DNA of 64,000 bases, taken from the NCBI GenBank assembly GCA_964035015.1, contig OZ036003.1, positions 3,780,990 to 3,844,989 on the forward strand. Reading direction: 5' to 3'. The position numbers were made by a program, and so were the translations under genes. This DNA is from Corallium rubrum. Taxonomy: Eukaryota; Cnidaria; Anthozoa; Scleralcyonacea; Coralliidae. The notes under the pieces were generated by a model. It saw nothing but the letters and a program-made list of their open reading frames with translations. It had not been told where the DNA came from and did not search any database. Positions 1 through 16,269 of this stretch are shown piece by piece (position 1 is the first letter of the stretch; the number at the start of each line of letters is the position of its first letter).

Positions 1-702
1 AGAACAGTGTTCCACTAGGAACTATTTTGGATTGATGCATTTAAACACAATAAGATCTCTATGTGATTTCGTTGATCTCGATCTTCAGACGCCATTTTGA
101 ACGTTTTATGAATACTGAATGATATAACTTGAACCCTCCCCTCCCAAGAATTGTCAATGCGCCACGTGACCAGCCGAAACCAGGGTCTTTTCGCAGCGTG
201 GGGGTGGGGGTGCGGAGATAAGGCCCTGGGAACAAGGTTGGTGGGTAAGCAGGCAAGTGGGCAGGCATGCAGGTGGGCAAGCAGTAATTTATGTAATCTT
301 ATCAATGAATGTCAAATTTCCTCCAGGGGATCTTGATGTATTAAGTACGTCTTATAGTACAAACGATAAACTCTTTGTAGAAAACAACTTTAAAATACTT
401 GTTCTTGCACTAGAGCCTACACTTCTTTATGTTTAAGGCGGCCCCATACTGTTTTCTAAAGAGTTGGGAAAATTGCAAGTTTTAACCTCCAAAAATGCTC
501 ATAGATATTTTGGAAAAGAATAAAACTAAAGTTATGCATAACACTAAGAAGGGCAATAGCCCCACCCTGTTGAGCGGTACATATATCGGCTACACGGTGA
601 CGTATCCCCCGGGGGCAGGAGTTATAAACCCGCGAATATCCAAGTTCGATATATCTGACATTTTTTTAGTTTTGAACTCAAAAAGTAAAATAAAACTGTC
701 AG
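1..702. other. Interval with no recognisable gene
   Basis: I see no coding frame that looks real. Positions 235-290 form a GGCAG/GCAAG-rich stretch of the same low-complexity flavour as 5230-6300. The remainder is unremarkable AT-rich DNA. Confidence 0.5.
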
Positions 703-1265
703 ACAAGCTCAACTTTCACGACTAAATGTGAAAATATATCAGTACTAGACAATGCAAGTAATACTGAACAATATGGAAAGTCTGAAGTCAGCAGTGGTTC
801 CAGTGGGGTGATACCAAGAAAGATATGGGAAGGTGTGTTTTGTACATTAAAACACTCACAAGAACAGTTACCATATTACGACCTTTTTGACCATTCGAGT
901 ATACCATAGTTGATAGAGGGAGATGGTTGGGAAACCTGGCAAACTTCAAATATCCTGAAAAAATAACCCACTTGGAGGTTGAAAGGGGTTTGACCATGCA
1001 CAAAGTTTTTTAAAGCTCATTTGATGTGGACAAACGACTGAACACAAACGTTTTCTATTGGAAACACGGCTCGAACTATGTCATGATTTGTAGTAAGTAC
1101 TGGAATACGGAATACCTCGAACCAGAAGCCAGAACAAACACGTAGTGCCCAATCTCTTTTATACTGCTATCTTAGTTCGCAAAGGTAAAACAATAGTAAC
1201 ACAATAGAATTTTCAACCGTGACCGTGCACAAGGTACACAAACACCTAGAACAACGGATTTTATG
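703..1265 (+). repeat. Left arm of a large inverted duplication
   Basis: This stretch reappears, reverse-complemented and diverged, as 4863-5245 (matching about 703-1105) and 4040-4200 (matching about 1106-1265). The left arm is continuous while the right arm is split by a 660-bp element at 4201-4860. About 2.8 kb separates the arms. Short frames inside are not conserved between the copies, so I treat it as non-coding repeat sequence. Confidence 0.8.
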
Positions 1266-2886
1266 AGACATGGGAAGAACCGAATTTCATGCATGTTTGA
1301 AGTGCTTGGTTTTCTTCTAGAGACTGGGTCCTAATTTGTCTTATTTCATCGGATTTCAGTTTATTTGTTTTGCTTGTCTTACAATAATTCATCGGCGACA
1401 GTCGGCGATCATCGGGGGTAACAAATTTCAGTTTGGTTCTTGCGATGATCGCCGGTGACCGTCCCCGATTGCCGGTTCTCATAATCCTATTTCATCGCAA
1501 TTCATCGAAAAGCTGTTCGCCGATGATCGGCGATGAATTACGATATATGAAAACCAGGCTTTAGGCGGGGTATACATGAATTTTGACTTCAAAAAAATAT
1601 TTTTAAATTTATTTGAAGCTTTAAACGCTAAAGAAACCCAGACTGTGTGTTTCAGGTTCAAATTATTGTTCACTTGTATTTATTTATTTTGCTGATTGGA
1701 ATCAGTATTTATATATTCTGTAAACACCAAGATCAGTTTAAAGTTTCAGTATACCTTGGGCTTGTCCTTTATATGTTGTTTTCAAGTTTTCGCTTACCTA
1801 AACAATATACAGGTTCACGTTTTCGTGCTCGTCCAAACTATATGTCAGCTTAACTAAAACTAACTTAAAACACTACCTTAAGCTTAAGTGGACGTGAGGT
1901 TTTTCATTGACTTTGCATGCACTATTATTAAAAATAATCATGGGCTTTGCCGATTTTCTTGGCGGTATTTCCAAATTTTCGACTGAAACGTTGTCTGTTC
2001 AATACTTCTTTCTGGAATCCGATTCTACTGACTCTGTTAAAAATGTTATTTTTGAGCTATTAACGTTTAATTCTGCCTTTGCAAAAGCACAAAACATGTA
2101 TGGATACGGAAGTCATTTAAAGGCTTGCTAAAAATATTAAACCCTTTTGAAACCTCCTAAAAACAATATATTTTTTACAACAAGAATTTAATGAAATCTA
2201 AGTTTTGCTTTGATATCCTATCTATAAATTTTATAATTATCCTGAGGTTTATATCTGTTTGTTTTTATGTTGGCTGTATATCAAGGGCGCTTATTTCAAT
2301 CAGGGGTGGGTGGGTGGATGGGTGTTTGGGGGGTGTTTAATAAAAAGTGGGTGAGGGGTTGTTGCGTTGATGTATTTCTAGTAAGGCTGGTTTCCACTTA
2401 GGAGATGAAGAACAGGAACGGACAGAATTTTCTTTGTCTTGTGAGTTCTCGGTCGGAACTAATGACTTTAACACAAACGAAATTTTCATGTCTGTTTCTC
2501 GGGGCACTTTACAAATTGATTAACCTTTATAAGGTCTGAAGGTCGACTTTCCCTGCGAACTTAAATAGCGGAATTAGTTTACTTCTGTTTTCACTTGTCA
2601 AGACTGTCAAGTTTGAGCTAAAAATCTTCTACAGAGATCACTTGTGCTGTGGAATATACAGTAGGCTACATATGTACATGTTTTATAGTGACAATCTTTG
2701 TTTTTTTAGCACGCGTGTTCAAATTAATTGTCCTTCGTATGATCGATATATATAGTTCGATGTATCAGGTTTCAGTTAACACAACGCTTAATTGTCCTAT
2801 ACACTTGTTCCTAGAGATATCTCAGACTTCTGCGTGGCCCCGTCAAATCTAGCCTCCCCAGCAGCCATGTCCAGTGTTCGGCCCGC
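1266..2886. other. Interval with no recognisable gene
   Basis: No supported gene. Positions 1385-1545 contain several copies of ATCGGCGA-type motifs in both orientations, which make small local inverted repeats. Positions 2300-2360 are GGGTG-rich. The rest is AT-rich and featureless. Confidence 0.4.
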
Positions 2887-3494
2887 ACCTACCACATCTG
2901 CTCAAGTGAGCGCCACATTCCATTCTCTTTGTGTATATGGACCAATGAAATTACACCATTGTCGTGCTAAATATAAAAGCCATCTTTGGCTAGTGTCGTT
3001 ATGTGTAATTTGTTTAGTCGAAAGCCAATATTTTGTTTGAAAAATTATAGCCTAGAACTTCACGAGATTTATGGAGAACATTCTTTTGAATATGTTCTTG
3101 CTGGTCGTGTAAATAAATATGTGCGAAAAGTTTTAAAAAAGCTAGAAGTGTCGGCGAAATGCATCGAGTGGATAATAAATTTTACGGGGATGTCTGGCCA
3201 TGTCTGGGTAGCAACCTCAATGTTATCCAGCTTCATATTCCATGCAGTGGCGCTTTTAACTTTATTTCATGTACATGTATTCATATTGCGATTTACAGTT
3301 GCAACATCATCTTATTGGTTCTATTTTCACAAAATTTTCACTAAACTATAAGCAATAGTTTTCGAAATATTTTAAAACGGACAGCTCAACTGCTCAAGGT
3401 CAAGAGGTCAGCTCTTCAGATTTGGGAAGCCTGATCTCTGACTGGTCAATGTACGGAATGGAATGTGGCGCTCACTTGAGCAGATGTGGTAGGT
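2887..3494. repeat. Segment bounded by 39-bp inverted repeats
   Basis: Positions 2887-2925 (including ACATCTGCTCAAGTGAGCGC) and 3456-3494 are near-perfect reverse complements, about 530 bp apart. This may be a small non-autonomous element or a remnant, but I could not define a TSD. A hydrophobic frame of about 120 codons (2986-3351) lies inside; it lacks recognisable motifs and is probably chance. Confidence 0.55.
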
Positions 3495-3655
3495 GGAGGC
3501 AGGCCGACGAATCTGACAGAAGAACCCGACTGTTTATTTAGCAGCTACTCAGCTAAAAATATTTACCAGAATTTTTTTACCAATTGTCTCTTATTTTTCG
3601 CCAGGATACCCATGCTAGTACATTGTATAAAACCTTAACTTTCACTAATCTTCGT

Positions 3656-3774
3656 GTCTACGACCATTTCACTGGTAAAGCACCGGTTCCCGTCAGATCA
3701 CCGAAGTTAAGCCCAGTCAAGCTGGGTTAGTACTTGGATGGGTGACTGCCCGGGAATACCCCGTTGTTGTAGAC
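3656..3774 (+). rRNA. 5S ribosomal RNA gene (divergent copy)
   Basis: The 119-nt length is right for eukaryotic 5S rRNA. The ends GTCTACGAC and GTTGTAGAC pair as the terminal helix with one G-U. The internal pol III control region is clear: A-box-like AAGTTAAGC and C-box TAGTACTTGGATGGGTGAC. A T-rich terminator follows at 3777-3795, and TGTATAAAA lies about 30 bp upstream, where animal 5S genes often have a TATA-like element. Only one copy is present, not the usual tandem array, so it may be a dispersed copy or pseudogene. It could also be a 5S-headed SINE, but no SINE tail was recognised. Confidence 0.8.
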
Positions 3775-4039
3775 TCCTTTTTCTTTTCTTTTTTTGCAAA
3801 CGTATTCTACTGAACTTGTTCTAGATAAACTTGATGCTTTCTTGACAAAGTGTTCGTATTTGACTAATTAGTGAAAAATCAGATAAAAAAGCAGTTTATT
3901 TATACCCTAGAGAACCCGAGAGACAAGAAGCCAATCTCGTACCCAGAGCCTTTGCCGCGTAGGGAAACAAACGCTTTGGGTCGTGTGGCTCTTTGGTATA
4001 CTCATAGTTGCATGATTGAGGGAGATGGTTAGGAAACTT

Positions 4040-5245
4040 CATAAAATCCGTTGTTCTAGGTGTTTGTGTACCTTGTGCACGGTCATGATTGAAAATTCTA
4101 TTGTGTTACTATTGTTTTACCTTTGCGAACTAAGATAGCAGTGTAAACGAGATTGGGCACTACCTGTTTGTTTTGGCTTCTGGTTCGAGGTATTCCGTAT
4201 AGACCGTTTTCACTCACGTGATCGGTGGCCCCATTGGGACAGTGAAACAATACGAAATACTTGAACAAGAATAGGGCTAAATTCCCATAGGATCAAGATG
4301 GTACACCAATATGGCCGCCATTTCATTGTTTTGGTACACCAATAGAGAGCTTAAGCATACAGACGTTTTAGAGCCACGAACGGCGATTGAATTCAATAGC
4401 ATTTTGCATTCAAGACAATGATAATGAGGAATTTAAAATCCCAAGAGCAAAGAGAACGCCGTCGTCGTTCTATACAAGACGTCATTGAGAGCATTTTCAC
4501 GTTCTTGAGACGATGGGAACTTCTAGAACGTTGAGGCCTGTCATCGTTGTTTTACTACAATGAGACATGCTTTTAAAGTAGAAAACTTGTACTTTAAGGG
4601 GGATAATTTCATTACATTACAATATAAAATAAAGGATCTGTATTTTTATATAAAGATGAAATTTAAGCTGATGAGCTAACAGTTTAGATATGTGATTATT
4701 CATAGCCTTTGTTTTGGGTAAAAAAGTCTTTTCAAAGAATACGCGGTTCAGTAGTTCTGTATTGTATTCCTGTTCTTCCGGTCACCGTCCGTGTCTCAAA
4801 AACACCTAATATGCTTAAGCTCTCTAATATGGCCGCCGTGACGTTAGATGAAAACGCTCTATTCCAGTACTTATTACATATCATGACATAGTTCGAGCCG
4901 TGCTTCCAATAGAAAACGTTTGTGTTCAGTTGTTTGTCCATATCAAATGAGCTTTAAAAAACGGTCAAACCCCGTTCAACCTCCAAGTGGGTTCTTTTTT
5001 CAATATATTTGAAGTTTGCCTAACCATCTCCCTCTGTCAACTATGGTATACTCGAAAGGTTGAATAGGTCATATGGTAACTGTTCTTGTGAGTGTTTTAA
5101 TGTACAAAACACACCTTCCCATATCTTTCTCGGTATCACCCCACTGGAACCACTGCTGACTTCAGACTTTCCATATTGTTCAGTATTAGTTGTATCATCT
5201 AGTACTGATGTATTTTCACATTTAGTCGTGAAAGTTGAGCTTGCC
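4040..5245 (-). repeat. Right arm of the inverted duplication, split by a MITE
   Basis: Positions 4040-4200 and 4863-5245 match 1265-1106 and 1105-703 in reverse complement. The two pieces are adjacent in the left arm, so the 660 bp between them is an insertion. Confidence 0.8.
4201..4860. mobile_element. 660-bp MITE-like element inside the duplicated arm
   Basis: The left end reads AGACCGTTTTCACTCACGTG. The right end, reverse-complemented, reads AGAGCGTTTTCATCTAACGT, giving imperfect terminal inverted repeats. The equivalent site in the left arm (about 1105) is uninterrupted, so it serves as an empty site. The apparent duplication is only AT (4199-4200 and 4861-4862), too short to assign a superfamily. 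There is no transposase frame. Confidence 0.7.
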
Positions 5246-6306
5246 TGTCCACCTGCTGGCAGCTTGCTACTATACAAACAAATTGTAAGCAATGCGCATT
5301 CCCGCCTGCTTGCTTACCCAGCTGTCTGTATACCCGACTGCCTGCATGGCTATAAACCTGCCATCTGCACACTTGTCTGTCTCTGCATGCCAGCTGGCTG
5401 CCTGCCATCCTGCCTACACATTAGCCACCTGCACACCTGCCTACCTGCGTGCGTGCCCATCTGCCCACCTTCAGGCAGCTTTTTAACCTGAACAAACAAA
5501 TTGGTAGGCTGCCCGACTGCCTGCCTACAAACCTTCCTTCCTGCACACTTACCGCTTCCGCATGCCTGCGTGCCCATGTGCAGGCAGCTTGCTATACTAC
5601 TAGACAGCAAGGCTGCCTGACTGACTGACACACTGAAAATCAACTTTCTATTTTGAAATAATATACATGCCACAGGAAGCTCACATTCAAAAGTACATTC
5701 TCAAATAGTGAAAGTGGTATCCCAAAAATAATTAAATTGTTGTCTTCGTAGTAAGATATCTTTACACAATATTTGTACACAGCACATTATGGGGACCTGC
5801 ACGAGTTACGCACCGACATTGTGGGGACTTCAAAGTCCCCAGTACGATGTATGCATTGTGTGTATGAAATGTGTCTTAAATGTGACTTTCTCCGGTGGCC
5901 GGACTTGTATGAGTACTAATTCATGACTGTATGAGTACTAATTCATGACTGCATGACCAGCTGACTGACTGGCTGACTACCACACAACACTGCCTGACTG
6001 CCAGACTACTTGGTTGTCTAGTTACCTGGTACTCTGTGGCAGGCTGCGAGACTGCCAGACAAACAACCAGCCTGCCCCACCCCCAGGTTGCTATAATGCC
6101 AATATTTTGATTTGCACACTGTTAGCTGCCCAATGGCCAACCTGCCTCGTTGCGGCGTTGCCCAACTGCTTAACAGCCAACCTGCCAGATGCTTGCTTTC
6201 TACCTGCCTGCCTAGCTAACTTCCCGCATGTGTGCCTGCATGCCAACTTGCCTGCCCATCTGACCACCTGCAGACAACTTGCTAGATGACCAGACAGCTT
6301 TTCTCT
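5230..6306. repeat. CTGCC-rich low-complexity tracts
   Basis: Two stretches (about 5240-5640 and 5940-6300) are built from degenerate CTGCCTGC, GCCTGCC and CTGACTG words. Long frames here read as Cys/Pro/Ala-rich protein on both strands, a product of base composition and not evidence of a gene. The part between (about 5645-5940) is ordinary AT-rich sequence. Confidence 0.7.
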
Positions 6307-6307
6307 C

Positions 6308-6412
6308 TGACCGACCGACCGACCGACCGACCGACCGACCGACCGACCGACCGACCGACCGACCGACCGACCGACCGACCGACCGACCGACAGACCGACC
6401 GACCGACCGACC
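6308..6412. repeat. (GACC)n microsatellite
   Basis: About 26 tandem GACC units, nearly perfect (one CAGACC variant near 6391). It yields artificial Ser-Val-Gly-Arg repeats on the minus strand. Confidence 0.95.
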
Positions 6413-6511
6413 AACTGAGAGGATATGCTGTGCAACAAAAGCATAATTTTGTGACGTCAGAGTGAAAACCACATATTTTCGTACCCAGCCCCTCCTGAAA
6501 TATATAGTATT

Positions 6512-6580
6512 ACATACATACATACGTACATACGCGCATACGTACATACGTACATACGTACATACGTACATACATGCACA
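6512..6580. repeat. (TACA/TACG)n microsatellite
   Basis: Imperfect TACATACG tetranucleotide repeat containing one GCGCATACG variant. Confidence 0.9.
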
Positions 6581-6609
6581 CATCACTAGAACTTAAAACT
6601 TAAAACAAC

Positions 6610-6840
6610 TTAAGGTGAATGGCAATGTTGTAATGCTAATACTGTAATTACCCTGTATTCCAGTAGTTTTCTTTGATTGGTGGTATTTGTTTTCTTTTTT
6701 TCTTTGATTGCATCCCAATTTTTCGGCGAAGTTGGAAACTGCTCCGAACAAGTTTCATTTTTGCAGAAATGTGCAGCAAGGGGAGAATAGGCACCACAAA
6801 CCAAGCATTTTTTAGTTGGAGAAGCAACTGCATTTGACTA
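6610..6840 (-). CDS. Possible small exon with a Cys/His-rich motif
   Basis: A minus-strand frame reads CLVCG then, after a short gap, HFCKNETC, a C-x2-C...H-x2-C-x4-C arrangement like a zinc knuckle, followed by a lysine-rich tail. TTTAG lies just upstream (minus strand) and a GGTAATT donor-like site lies near 6650. No neighbouring exon can be joined with confidence, so this is a weak candidate exon and could be chance. Confidence 0.2.
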
Positions 6841-8565
6841 AATAAAGGAAAATCGTATATATTAATTATAATTGTATACTGCTTTACTCTGGTAGCCAGT
6901 GGTTTTGCCTCAAAAATATTCTTGATTATAAGATGTTTGTTAGTTTTGTAATTGTATAATATATCCAATCCGAGATATTAAATAAATATCCTACATAGAT
7001 AAGGTAAATATCATATTATAATAAATTAAAAGTGTTTGACTGAGAGGTTCTTAATATGTATCAAGTGGATGTCCTTTGTAAAAGACAAAAGAGCTTTACT
7101 GAAAATGTTACAACAGCTCATGCTGTTAATAACATTTCCACAGTTTTCTAGCAACTTCATTACCTTTTACTAATTTTTGTATAGCTTGATATTTTTTAAT
7201 GAAATACAAATGTGGTATGTTGGTGAACCTTTTAACTGAGAGCCACTCACATGAAGGAGGTAACAAACAAAACATACAGAAAATTTTTACAAAAAAATTA
7301 TTTCAAAAAATATATAGTAGATACGTAGGAGACCAGAATTATGAGTTTCTCTGCTGAGAATGAAAAATTTTTCAAACAGTTTAGGTAATATAGACTCATT
7401 TTCCATGCACTTATACTACTAATATGTAATTCAGTCAATTCAAAAACAGTAAGTAATTCATATTTATGGAAAAGTGGTTAATTACGGCTCAGATAATTAG
7501 CATTATCAATAATCTTGACAATGCATATTTAGTATAAAAATGACGAAGCTTCTAGGGTAAATCACCAATCTTAATTACCTTCTAGACAAAATCCAAGTTG
7601 TCTATGAGCAGACAGTCAATACAAAGATGATGCTGAGACTTAATATTGCTTGTAGTTAATGAGGGGCATCTGTTTCCTTATGAAATTATTTTGCTGAAAT
7701 ATTAAACTTGGTGAAATAGGGTTTTTTTGGGAAACATCTGTTAGGATGTCCAACCAAAACTGGCAGGATATGGTTGTTTATGGCTTATTTGGTATTTGTT
7801 GACAAAAAATGTGGCATGGAAAGGAACAAAAATTTTTGATTACTTGGACAGTCAGTATAATACCATAACTTTTACACAACCTACCTTTGCTTTGCTCTTG
7901 GCTGACAATAATGGTGATTCTATGTCTAATTCTATATAAAAAAAACCCAATTAATCTTATGAAAACAAATCAAATTAAAGCAAAATATACCACAATCCAG
8001 TAAAAACAGTTAAACATATTTCTTCTACCAGTTCATTCTGCTTTTCTAGAAGGTGCATCCTATGTCTATGAAATACCAATGAACATTGACACACACTATA
8101 CCATTTTTCTATGCCAATATAAGTAAGATGCCAACAAAAAATAATATCATGATATCCAGATAGTTCTTGTTTTTAGTAATAACTAACCTTCAAGTATATT
8201 TAACATATTAAAGGGCAAGGGTAGCGAACTCTGCTTTATATCACGACTTGAAATTTATATTAGGAATAACATTGAAATGCAACATTGATCCTCTAGTTAA
8301 TAGGTTGAATATTCTACTAAAATCAGTAAAATGCACACAACACTGGGTCTTACTTGTCATACCTATATTTCCAGCCAACAGTTAATAATCATCAATTATT
8401 ATGCAATATATCCACTTCAAAAACTCATGAGTGTCTTTATACCCAGCTAAAGTACGATCATTCAAGCGGGTTACAATATAGATCTTGTTAGAATGCTGTA
8501 TGTAAAGATATACGAACAGTCTCAAGGCGCTCGTTTTTGAAGCTATTCAATAAACTCGAAGCACA
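6841..8565. other. AT-rich interval with no gene
   Basis: Strongly AT-rich, with no frame showing recognisable protein motifs. It could be intronic or intergenic. Confidence 0.5.
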
Positions 8566-8627
8566 TGTTTTATCAGAGTACAAAAGGTCTCGTGCTTCGC
8601 TCAACCTTTTATACTCTGATAAAACAC
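8566..8627. repeat. Inverted repeat (hairpin) with about 22-bp arms
   Basis: GTTTTATCAGAGTA-C-AAAAGGT (8568-8589) and ACCTTTTATACTCTGATAAA (8604-8626) are reverse complements with a short GC-richer loop. It looks like the fold of a short dispersed repeat and does not follow any gene. Confidence 0.7.
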
Positions 8628-8847
8628 TGCTTCTCGTTTATAACTGTACATAATAGTGTGACATCAGCAAAATGTATAATTCAAATTAAGGGGCACACTA
8701 CAATTTTATCTTGCCAACAAAAGACAATTTTATCCAGCGAATGGGGAGCCCTCATTAAGGTTTCTGGTGCTACTTTAGGGATGTGCTATTAGCAAATTAT
8801 GATACACAGGTTTAAACTGATGTAAGTCATTCCTAATCTATGACACT

Positions 8848-9047
8848 TTAACCCTTTCACTCCTTGGGTTTCTCACTGGACGAGTAAAATCGTCTGGCAT
8901 TAGACAGAACTAAATTGAGCAGTCACAAGCAGCGTGGTTACTGCACTATTGAGCATTGCTTGTGCTTTTTTTCTGCCCTATTAAACTTCACAAATACCAA
9001 CAGTTTCTTCTTGGCCTTAGTCATCTTTTAGAAGTAGAAAGGATTAA
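8848..9047. mobile_element. 200-bp TTAA-type MITE
   Basis: It starts TTAACCCTTTCACTCC and ends AGAAAGGATTAA, giving imperfect terminal inverted repeats bounded by TTAA. The internal segment AAAATCGTCTGGC followed by TTAGACAGA is nearly the same as the core of the 112-bp tandem unit at 50689-52802, so the two belong to one repeat family. Confidence 0.65.
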
Positions 9048-9151
9048 TACTAGAAACAAATATTTTCTTCCTTTTTCAACGAAATATTCACATTCGTCAA
9101 AATTCTTCTCGGTCCATTGTTAAAAAAGTAAAGCAGAGAAAGGTTGAGTTT

Positions 9152-9226
9152 CAAAACTCAATTGAAGATTGAGTATCAAAACTCAATTGAAGATTGAGTA
9201 TCAAAACTCAATTGAAGATTGAGTAT
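9152..9226. repeat. Three perfect 25-bp tandem repeats
   Basis: The units at 9152-9176, 9177-9201 and 9202-9226 are identical. Each carries ACTCAAT and ATTGAGT, so every unit can fold on itself. Confidence 0.95.
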
Positions 9227-9476
9227 TTAGTATCGTTTACCAGTAGCAGCAAAGTGCTTGTAAATATCCATGATGCACATAAGGATAAGCAGATAATCCA
9301 AAAATAATAGATAATTCCTGATAATATGCAACCTTTAAAGTGGTCAGTTATTGGCCAATCAAAGTTGTAATTAATGGTATCACCAACATATAACATATTA
9401 CCGGTAAGTACTTTTAGCTTTTGTTTGTAGATAAGAATGTTTACTTGTGAATGAGTTGAATTTCTGCTGCTATATT

Positions 9477-9637
9477 TGTAATATAGTTAATAATTAGTTT
9501 GTTATGTCATCAGGCAAGCAGACCATGTGAGAGGTCTGTGGCGGGAAAAGAACAGTACGGAACTAGCTACGAGACAGTTGCATGATTTCATATTCAGAGC
9601 TCATATTATTAAATTGTTATATACAAGAGATATTACA
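9477..9637 (+). repeat. 5' LTR of the outer Gypsy element
   Basis: 161 bp, TGTAATA...TATTACA. It matches 21301-21458 with several substitutions and a small indel, consistent with an older insertion than the nested element. Confidence 0.92.
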
Positions 9638-9803
9638 TCTGGCGACGAGGAAACACGATCGAGACCCACAACGAATACACAAGTCTAGAAGAAGTCAACC
9701 AGCCGAAGTTCAACCAAAACAATACAGTACAGTATCTATAGTATAGAATATAGACAGCCTCTCACAGTCAGACACAGCAGCTTCTCCGTATTACTCACCT
9801 TCT

Positions 9804-10634
9804 TTGACAATGACTTCACTCCCAGATTTTCCGCCGTTTAACGTGCACCAGGACACTAATGCTGGCCCGAGATGGAAAAAAATGGCTCACCCGGTTCGAA
9901 CGGTTACTTACTATAAACGAAAAACAGATCTGCTCCTGCACTACGCTGGTCCTGACGTTGACGACATTTATGATACTCTGCCAACTACCGATCACGAAGA
10001 CTACAAAACCGTGGTGGAAAAGCTTAACCAGTACTTCACACTTCAAAGCAATGTGGCCTTCGAAGTTTTTAACTTTCGTCAGGTGAGGCAGAAACCCGAA
10101 GAGTCCCTTGATATTTTCCATACTCGATTGCGCTATCTTGCTCAAACGTGCGAATTTAGTGACCCCGCCACAGAGATCAAAGACCATATCATCTTGACTT
10201 GCACATCCAACTCTTTACGTCGACGAGCCCTTCGAGACAATCTTGATCTACCAAACCTTCTGAAGACTGGAAGAGCCATTGAAATAAGCGAACGACAGGC
10301 CAGCCAAGTCGAACAACAAGAATTCTCCAGTGTAAACTCAATACGTGACGGAAATCAACAACAGCCAAAGAACGAAGCTACAGAGGCCCAAGATCTCGTT
10401 TTGACAACCATCGCCCTCGTACTTTCACAAGCTCAAGCGCTGAGCCAAATCACACAAACCAAATCTGCCGAAACTGCGGTGGAACATACCCGCACATCAG
10501 AGTCTCCCCAGCGAAAGGAAAGGACTGTAAATCCTGTGGGAAATCGGGCATTTTGCTCGGGTTTGCGGTACAAACCCACCATTGTCACAGTATGTAAAGA
10601 ATGTTTCCCATACCAGCCCCCAGCCTTCCACTGA
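9804..10634 (+). pseudogene. gag: Gag of the outer Gypsy element (broken)
   Basis: The frame encodes a capsid-type gag followed by a Gln-rich segment. After the N-terminal residues the plausible frame shifts: a tryptophan/arginine-rich stretch characteristic of this gag is read in the +1 frame at about 9885-9960, and the main frame resumes with residues LLHYAGPDVDDIYDTL. A zinc-knuckle region near 10500-10600 is also out of frame. Gag would package the element's RNA in cytoplasmic particles; this copy cannot make a complete protein. It starts about 165 bp after the 5' LTR. Confidence 0.8.
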
Positions 10635-10943
10635 CACCGACTCTGAACCAAGCTATGTTTTCACAATCGCAAATCTCACTGGAAAAACCACACCACCAAA
10701 CTGCCATGTCAACGTTGCAGGGCACAACGTAACCGTCATGATCGATTCTGGTGCTTCCGTCAATATCCTTGATGACGTAACCTATAACCAAATCAATCAC
10801 AACAATGGAATCACACTAGAGAAAACAAATCACAAAATTTATTCCTATGGATCGCCATGCCCACTACCGCTAAAAGGAACTGTCACAACAAACATTTCAA
10901 CTCATTCCAAACACCTTTCTGCTCAATTCCATGTGGTTGAAGG
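10582..10943 (+). pseudogene. Protease region of outer Gypsy pol, cut by insertion
   Basis: It contains the retropepsin motif VMIDSGASVNILDD. The natural frame continues to 10943, where the nested element begins; residues encoded after that come from the nested LTR. The frame resumes in phase after the duplicated AAGG at 16266-16269, showing that the two halves were once continuous. Confidence 0.85.
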
Positions 10944-11154
10944 TGTAACGAGCCGAGAAACACGCAGCACAACTCGAGGTTAGAACTCCTTTATTTTCCC
11001 AACAAGGTCGTATTTATATCATCTATCAAAAGCTCATCCGGATGTCGGCTATTTACAGTTTGACATTATATCGGATGCACCTGGAAAAGGGTGCGTCCCT
11101 CATGTTTCTAATTAACGCTAAATAAACTATATACAATGTTTCATATCCGTTACA
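10944..11154 (-). repeat. 3' LTR of the nested Gypsy element
   Basis: 211 bp; the partner of 16056-16265. Differences are one substitution near the start (GAGAAACAC against GAGACACAC) and one missing T near the end. Confidence 0.95.
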
Positions 11155-11211
11155 TCATTCTCCTCCTTTATGTTCTCGTCCCGAGGACATGAAGATACAA
11201 CTAACTATTGA

Positions 11212-16023
<4,812 letters not shown>

Positions 16024-16055
16024 CTAAAAAAATCTTTTACCGCTGCCATCAGATT

Positions 16056-16265
16056 TGTAACGAGCCGAGACACACGCAGCACAACTCGAGGTTAGAACTC
16101 CTTTATTTTCCCAACAAGGTCGTATTTATATCATCTATCAAAAGCTCATCCGGATGTCGGCTATTTACAGTTTGACATTATATCGGATGCACCTGGAAAA
16201 GGGTGCGTCCCTCATGTTCTAATTAACGCTAAATAAACTATATACAATGTTTCATATCCGTTACA
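16056..16265 (-). repeat. 5' LTR of the nested Gypsy element
   Basis: 210 bp with TGTAACG/CGTTACA ends. It contains the promoter end of the element (transcription runs leftward). The flanking AAGG at 16266-16269 is the second copy of the target duplication. Confidence 0.95.
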
Positions 16266-16269
16266 AAGG

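Noticed and set aside
2986-3351. Hydrophobic 120-residue membrane protein
   Set aside because: No conserved motif or neighbouring exon; AT-rich DNA often gives hydrophobic chance frames.
5060-5673. Cys-rich secreted-peptide-like frames
   Set aside because: The cysteines come from the CTGCC/GCCTGC low-complexity tract; frames on both strands look alike and no signal peptide or precursor layout is present.
6212-6586. Long Ser-Val-Gly-Arg repeat protein on the minus strand
   Set aside because: It is only a translation of the (GACC)n microsatellite.
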